This document shows positions 1 through 5,625 of a stretch of DNA of 6,223 bases, in pieces; within the stretch, counting starts at the first letter, position 1, and every line of letters begins with the position of its first letter. The position numbers were made by a program, and so were the translations under genes. The stretch spans positions 1 to 6,223 of the forward strand of contig DATCEH010000091.1 of the NCBI GenBank assembly GCA_036510225.1, given 5' to 3'. The notes beneath the pieces were generated by a model that was given only the letters and a program-made list of their open reading frames with translations, made no database searches and was not told the DNA's origin. Source of the DNA: Palsa-513 sp036510225. Its GTDB lineage: Bacteria; Actinomycetota; Thermoleophilia; Solirubrobacterales; Solirubrobacteraceae.

Positions 1-1763
1 CCGTCGGCCGAATCGGAGTTGATCAGCGCCGTCATCCCGGCCCAGAAGGGCGCCGCCGCGCTCGTCCCGCCGACAGCCTCCCACTTGCCGGCCGCCGGGT
101 TGCCGTCCTGGCAGAGCGTGTGCGGCGTCCCGTCGTCGGTGCAGTAGATCTCGCTCCCACCCACCGGATCCGCGGCCGCGCTGACGTCCGGCACCTCCCG
201 GCACGCACTGCCCACCGGCGCCCCGCACGGCCCCCGGCTCGAGTTCGCGTTGACCACGCCCAGGCCGGCCGGAGCGCCCGACTGGTAGCTGGGCATCACG
301 TGGACCGTCGAGATCCCGCCGCCGGCCGCCCCGGCGGACAACGCCGACTCGTTCCAGACCGCCTGGAACGGCGGCGTCCCGAGCGGGGTCGCGTCGATCG
401 CCGACGGCGTGCCCGCCGCGGTGTACGTCGCCACCAGGCTCGTTCCGCCGACGCCCGTGACCTGCGTCTGGCTGGCGGGGTCGTTCACGGCCAGCGAGCT
501 GTCGGACTGACTGCCGGTGTCGCCGGTGCACCCCTCCGAGCCGGAGTCGCCGGTCGCGGCGTACAGCGTCTGGCCCTGGGCGACCATCTGCTGGAAGACC
601 GGCGTCTCGTCGGCGATCGCGTTGGCGTCCCCGAGCAGCAGGTCCTGCTCGCACAGCCCCCAGGAGGTCGTGTTGACCTGCGACGTGTCCTGATCGGCCA
701 TCGCGACGTACACGTCAAGCGGCCCGCTTCCGGTCTGCGGCCCGGCGAAGACCTCGATCCTGCTCTGCGGAGCGATCCCGAGCACATTCTCGATGTCGAT
801 CGCCGCCTCGCCGGACCCGGCGCCCGACCCGGCGCCGCCGTCGACCGGGATGTCCTGGACGACGCCGCCCGCTCCGAAGCACGACGCGAACGCGGCGATG
901 TCGCCTGGCAGGTCAGGTTCGAGCTCGTAGATCCCGACCGTCGTCCCGGCGCCGGAATCCCCGCCTGCGTAGAACGGATCCAACGCGTAGCCCTCCGCGA
1001 GCTGGTCGATCGTGTACGCCCGCTGGGCCGCGGCCTGCGCCGCGGCCGCGGCGCAGGCCGTCGGACCGACCGCGTCGGGCGCCGTCCGGGCGCCCAGCCC
1101 CGTCCCCGTGACGGCCTCGGGTCCACTTCCGAGTCGAGGCCCCGCGCCGACAGCGGCCGCCGGGCGGGCCGCGGTCTCGAGGCCGAGCGCCTCGGGCCGC
1201 GACAGCGTCTGCAGGCCGACGACGTCGCGTACGGCCCCGGCGACGTCGGCCGGCAGCTGCGGCGCCCTGGTGTTGGCGAAGGCCGCGCGTCCACCGGGGA
1301 GGCTGTAGCGGGCGAAGGCCACGTGAAGCGCCGCGGCGACCGACCCGGCGCTTGCGCTGACCGGGATCGTCAGGCCGTCCGACCTGGCCGGACCTGGATT
1401 CAGGCCTGCCGCCCGCAGCGCGGCGTCGACGGCCTCGATGCTCCGGGCGCTCGCCCCGAAGCGCGCCCCGAACTGACCCGGCGCGAGGTAGTCGCCGTAG
1501 CTCGGCGAGCCCGGCGTCGAAACCGCGTCGACGAAGCTCGTCAGGGCCGCCTCGTCGCGCGGTCGCAGCACGACGGTCAGCTGGAGCGGCGCGGTGGCCG
1601 CCAGCCCGCCCGCGTACTGGGCGCCCGGGACCGCCGCGGCCGGCGCCGGCCCGACGGTCGCCATCCGCGGTGCCGCCGCGCCAGACGTGCTCGGCAGCGC
1701 CGCGAGCCCGAACGCCGCGCCGAGCGCCGCGAGTCTGAAGGTCACTGTCGGGCCCCGCCTCAC
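1..1763 (-). CDS. Secreted S53 family peptidase (sedolisin/pro-kumamolisin), C-terminus cut by window edge
   Basis: A secreted serine-carboxyl endopeptidase, probably active at acid pH as is usual for the family. 587 residues are visible. Residues 1-31 look like a signal peptide: MRR start, hydrophobic core, Ala-rich end. Residues about 58-195 resemble the pro-kumamolisin activation domain, including a PSYGDYL stretch. The catalytic domain starts near Tyr250. Expected active-site residues are present: Glu319 and Asp323 in GEAAIDIE, Asp406 in ATGDSGS (oxyanion), and Ser568 in GGTSAAAP. Several Cys in the catalytic domain (for example SEGC, GPCG, SACRE, IYC, TLC) suggest disulfides. The end of the domain, including the family's C-terminal calcium site, lies outside the window. 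The start is GTG 1763; an in-frame GTG at 1745, behind a GAGGCGGGG stretch, is an alternative giving a shorter signal peptide. The gene is divergent from sufB, with no evident functional link. Family assignment is very secure; the substrate is unknown. Confidence 0.93.
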   Translation of the reverse strand, partial: MRRGPTVTFRLAALGAAFGLAALPSTSGAAAPRMATVGPAPAAAVPGAQYAGGLAATAPLQLTVVLRPRDEAALTSFVDAVSTPGSPSYGDYLAPGQFGARFGASARSIEAVDAALRAAGLNPGPARSDGLTIPVSASAGSVAAALHVAFARYSLPGGRAAFANTRAPQLPADVAGAVRDVVGLQTLSRPEALGLETAARPAAAVGAGPRLGSGPEAVTGTGLGARTAPDAVGPTACAAAAAQAAAQRAYTIDQLAEGYALDPFYAGGDSGAGTTVGIYELEPDLPGDIAAFASCFGAGGVVQDIPVDGGAGSGAGSGEAAIDIENVLGIAPQSRIEVFAGPQTGSGPLDVYVAMADQDTSQVNTTSWGLCEQDLLLGDANAIADETPVFQQMVAQGQTLYAATGDSGSEGCTGDTGSQSDSSLAVNDPASQTQVTGVGGTSLVATYTAAGTPSAIDATPLGTPPFQAVWNESALSAGAAGGGISTVHVMPSYQSGAPAGLGVVNANSSRGPCGAPVGSACREVPDVSAAADPVGGSEIYCTDDGTPHTLCQDGNPAAGKWEAVGGTSAAAPFWAGMTALINSDSAD

Positions 1764-1771
1764 GTCGATCG

Positions 1772-1777
1772 ACGATA
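1772..1777 (-). promoter_or_regulatory. Possible -10 element of the S53 peptidase gene
   Basis: Read on the minus strand this is TATCGT, which fits the TANNNT pattern of actinobacterial -10 boxes. It lies 8 nt before the GTG at 1763, so transcription could begin at or next to the start codon and give a leaderless mRNA, which is common in actinobacteria. No convincing -35 is seen. A perfect 12-bp palindrome, CGTCGATCGACG (1763-1774), overlaps it and could be an operator or chance. Weak evidence. Confidence 0.22.
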
Positions 1778-1816
1778 GACCAGACGACCGGACGGAGCCG
1801 TCGGCCGAACCCCCTG

Positions 1817-1831
1817 CCGAGAGTTTCTCGG
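1817..1831. promoter_or_regulatory. Perfect 6-3-6 inverted repeat upstream of sufB, candidate operator
   Basis: The arms CCGAGA (1817-1822) and TCTCGG (1826-1831) are perfectly complementary around a GTT spacer. The dyad ends 20 bp before the TACAAT -10 box of sufB, so it overlaps the expected -35 position, where a repressor or activator could bind. It does not resemble the binding sites I know for mycobacterial SufR or for IscR. Regulator identity is unknown; function is inferred only from symmetry and position. As RNA it could form only a short hairpin, and it lies upstream of the likely transcription start. Confidence 0.35.
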
Positions 1832-1851
1832 TCGGCTTCGCGCCGGAGCGC

Positions 1852-1857
1852 TACAAT
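1852..1857 (+). promoter_or_regulatory. Likely -10 box of the sufB promoter
   Basis: TACAAT matches the TATAAT consensus at five of six positions, in an AT-richer patch of an otherwise GC-rich region. It sits 36 nt before the sufB ATG, giving a predicted leader of about 28-30 nt that contains the ribosome binding site. There is no clear TTGACA-like -35 at 16-18 bp; that position is occupied by the end of the CCGAGA/TCTCGG dyad and CGGTCG. Confidence 0.5.
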
Positions 1858-1884
1858 TCCTACCACCGAGCACAGGATTACGCA

Positions 1885-1890
1885 GAGGAG
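1885..1890 (+). promoter_or_regulatory. Ribosome binding site of sufB
   Basis: GAGGAG lies just before the ATG at 1894, with CTT as the spacer from its 3' end. The purine-rich run begins at 1884. It decides the start: the reading frame stays open upstream to about 1594, but that stretch overlaps the divergent peptidase gene antisense and has no comparable site. Confidence 0.65.
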
Positions 1891-1893
1891 CTT

Positions 1894-3294
1894 ATGGCCG
1901 CCACAGATATAACCCGAATTCCGACGCCGAGTCCGATCGTAGAGACCGACAAGGGCGAGCTCGTCTCCCCGAAGGGCGTCTCCCGCGAAGTCATCCGCGA
2001 GCTTTCGAAGATCAAGGGCGATCCGACCTGGATGGCCGATGCACGCATGAAGTCCTTCGAGATCTTCGAGCGGAAGACCGTCCCGACCTGGGGCTGCGAT
2101 CTCTCCGGCCTCAACTTCGACGACCTCGTCCTCTACTCGCCCCCGACGACGGGTCGATTCGACTCGTGGGACGACGTGCCGAAGGACATGAAGGACACAT
2201 ACGAGGCCCTGGGCATCCCCCAGGCCGAGCGCGAGCACCTCGCCGGCGTGGTCGGCGTCTGGCGCCAGGAGCCGGTCTACGAGGGCCTCAAGGAGGAGTA
2301 CGCCAAGCAGGGCATCCTGTTCTGCTCGATGGACACCGCGGTGCGCGAGTACCCTGACATCGTCCGGCAGTACTTCATGACCAAGTGCGTTCCCGCCCAG
2401 GACAACAAGTTCTCGGCGCTGCACGGCGCCGTCTGGTCGGGCGGGTCGTTCGTCTACATCCCCAAGGGCGTCAAGTGCGACCTCCCGCTGCAGGCCTACT
2501 TCCGCATGGAGGGCGCCGGCGAGGGAACCTTCGAGCACACGCTGATCATCGCCGACGAGGGCGCCGAGGTGAACTACATCGAGGGCTGTACGGCGCAGAC
2601 CTACAGCGTCAACTCGATGCACTCGGCGGTCGTCGAGATCTTCGTCATGGAAGGCGCCAAGGTCCGCTACACGACGGTGCAGAACTGGTCGAAGGACGTC
2701 TACAACCTCAACACCAAGCGCGCGGTCGTCCAGGCCGAGGGCACGGTCGAGTGGGTCGGCGGCTCGATGGGCGCGAAGGCTGTGATGCTCTACCCGGGCT
2801 CGTTCCTGCTCGGCGAGGGCGCACGCGCCGACCACCTCAACGTAGGCGTCGCGGGCAAGGGCGTCCACAAGGACACCGGGGCCAAGGTCGTCCACATGGC
2901 CCCGAACACGACGTCCAACATCCTCGCCAAGTCGATCTCCAAGGACGGTGGGATCATGGGCTACCGTGGCCTCGTCCGGATGGGCAAGAACTCGCAGGGC
3001 TCGAAGTCCCGGGTCCAGTGCGACGGCCTGATGATGGACGGGATCTCCCGCTCGGACACGTGGCCGGACATCCAGATCCAGAACCCGAACGTCACCGTGG
3101 CCCACGAGGCGACGGTCGGCCGGATCTCCGACGACCAGCTCTTCTACATGGGCTCGCGCGGGTTCACCGAGGACGAGGCCGCGGCGATGATCGTCAACGG
3201 CTTCATCGAACCGGTGACCAAGGAGCTGCCGATGGAGTACGCGATCGAGCTGAACCGCCTGATCCAGCTCGAGATGGTCGGCTCGATCGGGTAG
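1894..3294 (+). CDS. sufB: Fe-S cluster assembly scaffold protein SufB
   Basis: SufB is the scaffold subunit of the cytoplasmic SufBCD complex, on which sulfur and iron are assembled into an Fe-S cluster. The protein has 466 residues (E. coli SufB has 495) and is complete at both ends. Highly conserved blocks are present: SGGSFVYIPKGVKCDLPLQ, EGCTAQTYS followed by MHSAVVE, QNWSKDVYNLNTKR, GSKSRVQCDG and NVTVAHEATVG. Cys376 in RVQCDG and His404/Glu405 in AHEA have the same spacing as the E. coli residues Cys405 and His433/Glu434 reported as important at the SufB-SufD interface. Cys232 in EGCTA is probably the sulfur-accepting cysteine. There is no intein, unlike mycobacterial SufB. The C-terminus, ending LEMVGSIG, is typical. 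It starts at ATG 1894 behind GAGGAG. No sufC, sufD, sufS, sufU or sufR lies next to it, which is unusual, so its partners must be encoded elsewhere. A strong hairpin follows 11 nt after the stop. Confidence 0.97.
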   Translation: MAATDITRIPTPSPIVETDKGELVSPKGVSREVIRELSKIKGDPTWMADARMKSFEIFERKTVPTWGCDLSGLNFDDLVLYSPPTTGRFDSWDDVPKDMKDTYEALGIPQAEREHLAGVVGVWRQEPVYEGLKEEYAKQGILFCSMDTAVREYPDIVRQYFMTKCVPAQDNKFSALHGAVWSGGSFVYIPKGVKCDLPLQAYFRMEGAGEGTFEHTLIIADEGAEVNYIEGCTAQTYSVNSMHSAVVEIFVMEGAKVRYTTVQNWSKDVYNLNTKRAVVQAEGTVEWVGGSMGAKAVMLYPGSFLLGEGARADHLNVGVAGKGVHKDTGAKVVHMAPNTTSNILAKSISKDGGIMGYRGLVRMGKNSQGSKSRVQCDGLMMDGISRSDTWPDIQIQNPNVTVAHEATVGRISDDQLFYMGSRGFTEDEAAAMIVNGFIEPVTKELPMEYAIELNRLIQLEMVGSIG

Positions 3295-3305
3295 GGACTC
3301 GGGTG

Positions 3306-3336
3306 GCGAGCGGCGCCCGCGCGCGGGGCCGCTCGC
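3306..3336 (+). terminator. Strong GC-rich hairpin just after sufB (terminator or processing element)
   Basis: The 9-bp arms GCGAGCGGC (3306-3314) and GCCGCTCGC (3328-3336) are perfectly complementary. The 13-nt interior contains the self-complementary CCCGCGCGCGGG (3316-3327), so the stem can extend with only G3315 bulged. It starts 11 nt after the sufB stop codon. There is no T-tract behind it. High-GC actinobacteria often terminate at such U-less hairpins, so termination, or 3'-end protection of the sufB mRNA, is plausible. If the downstream gene is co-transcribed, the hairpin would reduce its expression. Confidence 0.5.
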
Positions 3337-3359
3337 TCGTCAGTGACGTCTGCCCCACA

Positions 3360-3995
3360 ATGCTCGACGCGCAGGACTGGCGACTCGAAGCACGCCTCGA
3401 CGGCCGCGCCGACGGCCCACTCCGGCGGCGCCTGCGCCGCGCGCTGCCGCGCCGCGTCCAGCACCCGCTCGGCGCCGATCTTGCCGGCGAGGTGAGCGCC
3501 GCCGTCGAGCATGACGTCGTCGTCACCGACGACGGGCCCGTGGTCTACGCCTACGGCGCGAGCCAATCGGAGCTCGGCCCCGTTCGCGACGTGGTCGACG
3601 CCGTGCTCGCCCACCGGGGACTGGCCGCGAGCGTCGTCGTCAGCGTCTGGGACGACACGCTCGGCGCCTGGAGGCAGGTCGACCCGCCGCTGTCGGGCGC
3701 GCTCGGGCTCTCGGCCGCTGCGGCCGTTCGCGACGCCGCGACGGTCGAGACACGGACGTTGGTCTGCATCGCCGGGAACCTGGTCCGCGATCGCCTCGAG
3801 CACACGATGCTCAAATCCGCGGGGATCCTCGGAATCGAATGCGCGATCTCCGAGCACCAGCGCCTGCTGACGACCCAGGTGTCATTTACCGTCACCGGGC
3901 CACGCGGCAAGCTCGACACCTTCCGCGCCCACCTCGTGGCCCAGGGATGGGCGACGATCCGCGCCGACGCGCTGACGATGAGCCCCGCGCGATAG
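3360..3995 (+). CDS. Uncharacterised 211-residue protein with two tandem alpha/beta modules
   Basis: I do not recognise a named family. The protein has no signal peptide or membrane segment and should be cytoplasmic. By eye it splits into two modules with a beta-alpha-beta-beta-alpha-beta pattern. The first covers residues about 7-98: strands WRLEARLDG, DVVVTDDG, PVVYAYGAS and ASVVVSVWDD, helices near 19-31 and 70-87, then a QVDPP linker. The second covers about 130-205: TLVCIAG, a helix at 141-157, ECAISEH, TTQVSFTVTG, a helix at 183-196, then ATIRAD. This could be a pair of ferredoxin-like or ACT-like folds; that is inference. From memory, similar unannotated proteins occur in high-GC actinobacteria. 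There is no Cys pair or metal motif indicating an Fe-S role. ATG 3360 is preferred because it leaves the post-sufB hairpin intergenic, although no ribosome binding site precedes it. GTG 3303, adding 19 residues, has a weak AGGGA ahead but would contain the hairpin. The small dyad CGTCA-G-TGACG (3338-3348) precedes the ATG. The gene is convergent with the efflux pump. Confidence 0.8.
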   Translation: MLDAQDWRLEARLDGRADGPLRRRLRRALPRRVQHPLGADLAGEVSAAVEHDVVVTDDGPVVYAYGASQSELGPVRDVVDAVLAHRGLAASVVVSVWDDTLGAWRQVDPPLSGALGLSAAAAVRDAATVETRTLVCIAGNLVRDRLEHTMLKSAGILGIECAISEHQRLLTTQVSFTVTGPRGKLDTFRAHLVAQGWATIRADALTMSPAR

Positions 3996-4049
3996 GACCG
4001 GCGCGGAACCCGCCCCGCCGCTCGCCCACCCCGGACCCGGGCCGGCGCC

Positions 4050-5594
4050 CTACACGGTGACCGGCTCGCCGACCCGTTCCTCCTCCGCGTCGCCGGCCTC
4101 GAGGCCCTCGTGGTCCGGCCGCTCGGCCGGCAGCCGCTCGTCGGACTCGCGGACCGGTCGTGGCCGGAGCATGATCACGGCCACCGCGCCACCAACCACG
4201 CAGAAGCCCGCTCCGACGGCGAACGCGAGTCCGAAGCCGTCGGTCAGGGCGACGAGCCCGCTCGCTCCGTGCGCGGCCTCGCCGCGCGTGTGCCCCGCGG
4301 CGATCGTGCTCAGAACCGCGAGCCCGAGCGCCCCGCCGACCAGCCTCGACGTATTGAGCAGCCCCGACGCGAGGCCGCTCTGGCCTCGCGGGACGCCCTG
4401 CACGGCAAGGATCGTGCCCGCGACGAGGGACAAGCCCATGCCGAGGGCCGACAGCACGCCCCCGGGCAGGACTGCGGCGATATAGCTCGCGCCCGGGCTG
4501 ACCCGGCTCAGGAGCAGCGAACCGGTCGCCCCTATCAGCATGCCCGCGCTCAGCACGTGGCGCAGCCCGAACCGGGCGATCAGCCGCGGGGCCACCGACG
4601 AGGCGCCGAACACCGAGAGCGTCATCGGCAGGAAGCAGAGCCCGGCCTCGAGGGCGTCGAAGTGGAGGACCTGCTGGAGATAGAGGGTCAGGAAGAACCA
4701 CATCGCAAACAGCGCCGCGTAGAGCATCACCACAACCAGATTCGCCACCAGGAGCTGGCGCAGCCGGAAGATCGACAGGGGAACCAGCGGCACCCGGGCG
4801 AAACGCGACTCGACGAGCCAGAAGCCGGCGATCAGCGCCGCCCCGGCGGCCAGGGGAACGAGCACGCCGGGGGATAGCCACCCGAGCGTGTCGGTCCGGA
4901 CGATGGCGTAGGTCACGCTCGCCAGGCCGCCGGTCACGAGGACCGCGCCAGCGACGTCGAAGTGGCAGGTCGCGCGAGCGTCACGCGCGTCGCAGCGCTT
5001 CGGGATGACCCGCAGGCCGAGCAGCACGACCAGCGCGCCGAGTGGGACGTTGACGGCGAAGATCGCCGGCCACCCCAGCGACTGCGTGAGAATCCCGCCG
5101 AGCAACGCGCCCGACGACGCTCCAAGGCCGCCCATCGCGGCCCAGACGCCGAGGCCCCGGTTGCGCTGGGCCCCGTCGGGAAACGACGCCGTGATGATCG
5201 ACAGCGTCGCCGGCGAGATCACGGCGCCGCTCAATCCCTGGAGCGCCCGCGCCCCGAGCAGCAGCCCGGATGAGCTGGACACCGCACAGAGCAGCGAGGT
5301 CAGGGCAAAGGACGCCGTCCCGACCACGAAGACCTTCCGGCGCCCGAGCAGGTCGGCCGCGCGACCGCCGAGCAGGAGGAAGCCGGCGAAGGTGAGCGTG
5401 TATGCGTTGACGACCCATTGAAGGCCTGTCGTGGAGAAGTGCAGGCCACCACGGATCGACGGCAGCGCGACATTGACGATTGCCACATCGAGGATCACCA
5501 TGAACTGGGCGAGGCACACGACGAACAACAGGACGTTCGTCGCGTGCCGGCTGGGAACTGGGCTGGTTGTAGTCGTCGCGCAAGTCTGCGACAA
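4050..5594 (-). CDS. DHA2 family (EmrB/QacA-like, 14-segment) MFS drug efflux transporter
   Basis: A cytoplasmic-membrane proton antiporter that probably exports drugs or other toxic compounds; the substrate cannot be told from sequence. 514 residues if started at TTG 5594. Fourteen hydrophobic segments can be counted, as in the EmrB/QacA group. Segment 1 carries the LDVAIVNVALP motif (Asp36). The loop after segment 2 holds the motif-A sequence GGRAADLLGRRK (residues 76-87). Segment 5 has the motif-C-like GALLGGIL, followed by the WPAIFAVNVPLG block typical of DHA2 proteins. The C-terminal ~35 residues form a charged, Glu-rich cytoplasmic tail. The start is uncertain: no ATG or GTG occurs between the regulator gene and segment 1. 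TTG 5594 has AGGA directly abutting it, and an ACG at 5576 would give the more family-like start (ACG)-TTTSPVPSRHA. Longer in-frame starts (5711 or 5753) run into the divergent regulator and are unlikely. Regulation is probably by the adjacent MmyB-type gene. Confidence 0.92.
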   Translation of the reverse strand: MSQTCATTTTSPVPSRHATNVLLFVVCLAQFMVILDVAIVNVALPSIRGGLHFSTTGLQWVVNAYTLTFAGFLLLGGRAADLLGRRKVFVVGTASFALTSLLCAVSSSSGLLLGARALQGLSGAVISPATLSIITASFPDGAQRNRGLGVWAAMGGLGASSGALLGGILTQSLGWPAIFAVNVPLGALVVLLGLRVIPKRCDARDARATCHFDVAGAVLVTGGLASVTYAIVRTDTLGWLSPGVLVPLAAGAALIAGFWLVESRFARVPLVPLSIFRLRQLLVANLVVVMLYAALFAMWFFLTLYLQQVLHFDALEAGLCFLPMTLSVFGASSVAPRLIARFGLRHVLSAGMLIGATGSLLLSRVSPGASYIAAVLPGGVLSALGMGLSLVAGTILAVQGVPRGQSGLASGLLNTSRLVGGALGLAVLSTIAAGHTRGEAAHGASGLVALTDGFGLAFAVGAGFCVVGGAVAVIMLRPRPVRESDERLPAERPDHEGLEAGDAEEERVGEPVTV

Positions 5595-5595
5595 T
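5567..5595 (+). promoter_or_regulatory. Candidate promoter of the MmyB-type regulator gene
   Basis: TTGTAG (5567-5572) and GACAAT (5590-5595) are separated by exactly 17 bp, matching three and four bases of the sigma70 -35 and -10 consensus. The predicted transcription start is near 5602, about 24 nt ahead of the proposed start codon at 5626. On the opposite strand, TTGTAC (5611-5606) and CAGACT (5588-5583), also 17 bp apart, could serve the efflux gene, so the two promoters would overlap. The matches are modest, so this is a candidate only. Confidence 0.33.
5575..5592. promoter_or_regulatory. Inverted repeat in the pump/regulator divergent region, candidate operator
   Basis: GTCGC (5575-5579) and GCGAC (5588-5592) are inverted around an 8-nt spacer, inside the overlapping promoter-like elements of the two divergent genes. 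A dimeric regulator bound here could control both. A second short dyad, CCTG-ATC-CAGG (5596-5606), lies next to it. Also, ATCCTG occurs twice, 29 nt apart (5594 and 5623). Arms this short arise by chance in GC-rich DNA, so position is the main argument. Confidence 0.3.
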
Positions 5596-5613
5596 CCTGA
5601 TCCAGGTACAAGA

Positions 5614-5619
5614 GAAGGG
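5614..5619 (+). promoter_or_regulatory. Ribosome binding site pointing to a CTG (or ATC) start
   Basis: GAAGGG, within a longer purine run from 5611, is the only Shine-Dalgarno-like sequence ahead of the regulator. It is 6 nt before CTG 5626 and 3 nt before ATC 5623. No ATG, GTG or TTG exists in this frame between 5503 and the first conserved helix at about 5662, so this site decides the start by default. Confidence 0.4.
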
Positions 5620-5625
5620 TTTATC

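Noticed and set aside
120..1778. A 552-codon plus-strand open frame opposite the protease
   Set aside because: The translation is Arg/Ala/Gly-rich without any family motif. The opposite strand encodes an unmistakable S53 peptidase with all catalytic residues.
1594..1893. Longer N-terminus for SufB
   Set aside because: It would overlap the divergent protease start. The residues are Ala-rich and unlike SufB, and the real start has GAGGAG before ATG 1894.
913..3105. A 730-codon open frame on the minus strand across sufB and part of the protease gene
   Set aside because: It is a shadow of sufB and the protease in GC-rich DNA. Its translation is low-complexity Arg/Gly/Val/Asp-rich with no recognisable domain, while both overlapped genes are strongly conserved families.
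2385..3359. Upstream extension of the unknown gene's open frame through sufB
   Set aside because: The frame is open only because it shadows sufB. The conserved-looking part begins near 3360, and the extension is Arg/Gly/Pro-rich.
3518..3534. Inverted repeat CGTCGTC-ACC-GACGACG inside the unknown gene
   Set aside because: It is explained by the codons for Val-Val-Val-Thr-Asp-Asp in a strand of the first module, so there is no need for a regulatory role.
3996..4049. Possible bidirectional terminator between the convergent unknown gene and efflux gene
   Set aside because: The 54-bp gap is very GC-rich with only a 4-bp stem (GGGC-CGGC-GCCC, 4039-4050) and an imperfect CCCGGG-centred palindrome. 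There is no T-tract on either strand and nothing as strong as the hairpin after sufB.
3892..4881. A 329-codon minus-strand frame and other long frames over the efflux gene
   Set aside because: They overlap the transporter, which has 14 hydrophobic segments and MFS motifs in another frame. The alternatives are Arg/Gly-rich and motif-free.
5500..5625. ATG 5500 as the start of the MmyB-type regulator
   Set aside because: The added 42 residues are antisense to the first part of the efflux gene, do not resemble the family's N-terminus, and would lie upstream of the candidate promoter and ribosome binding site.
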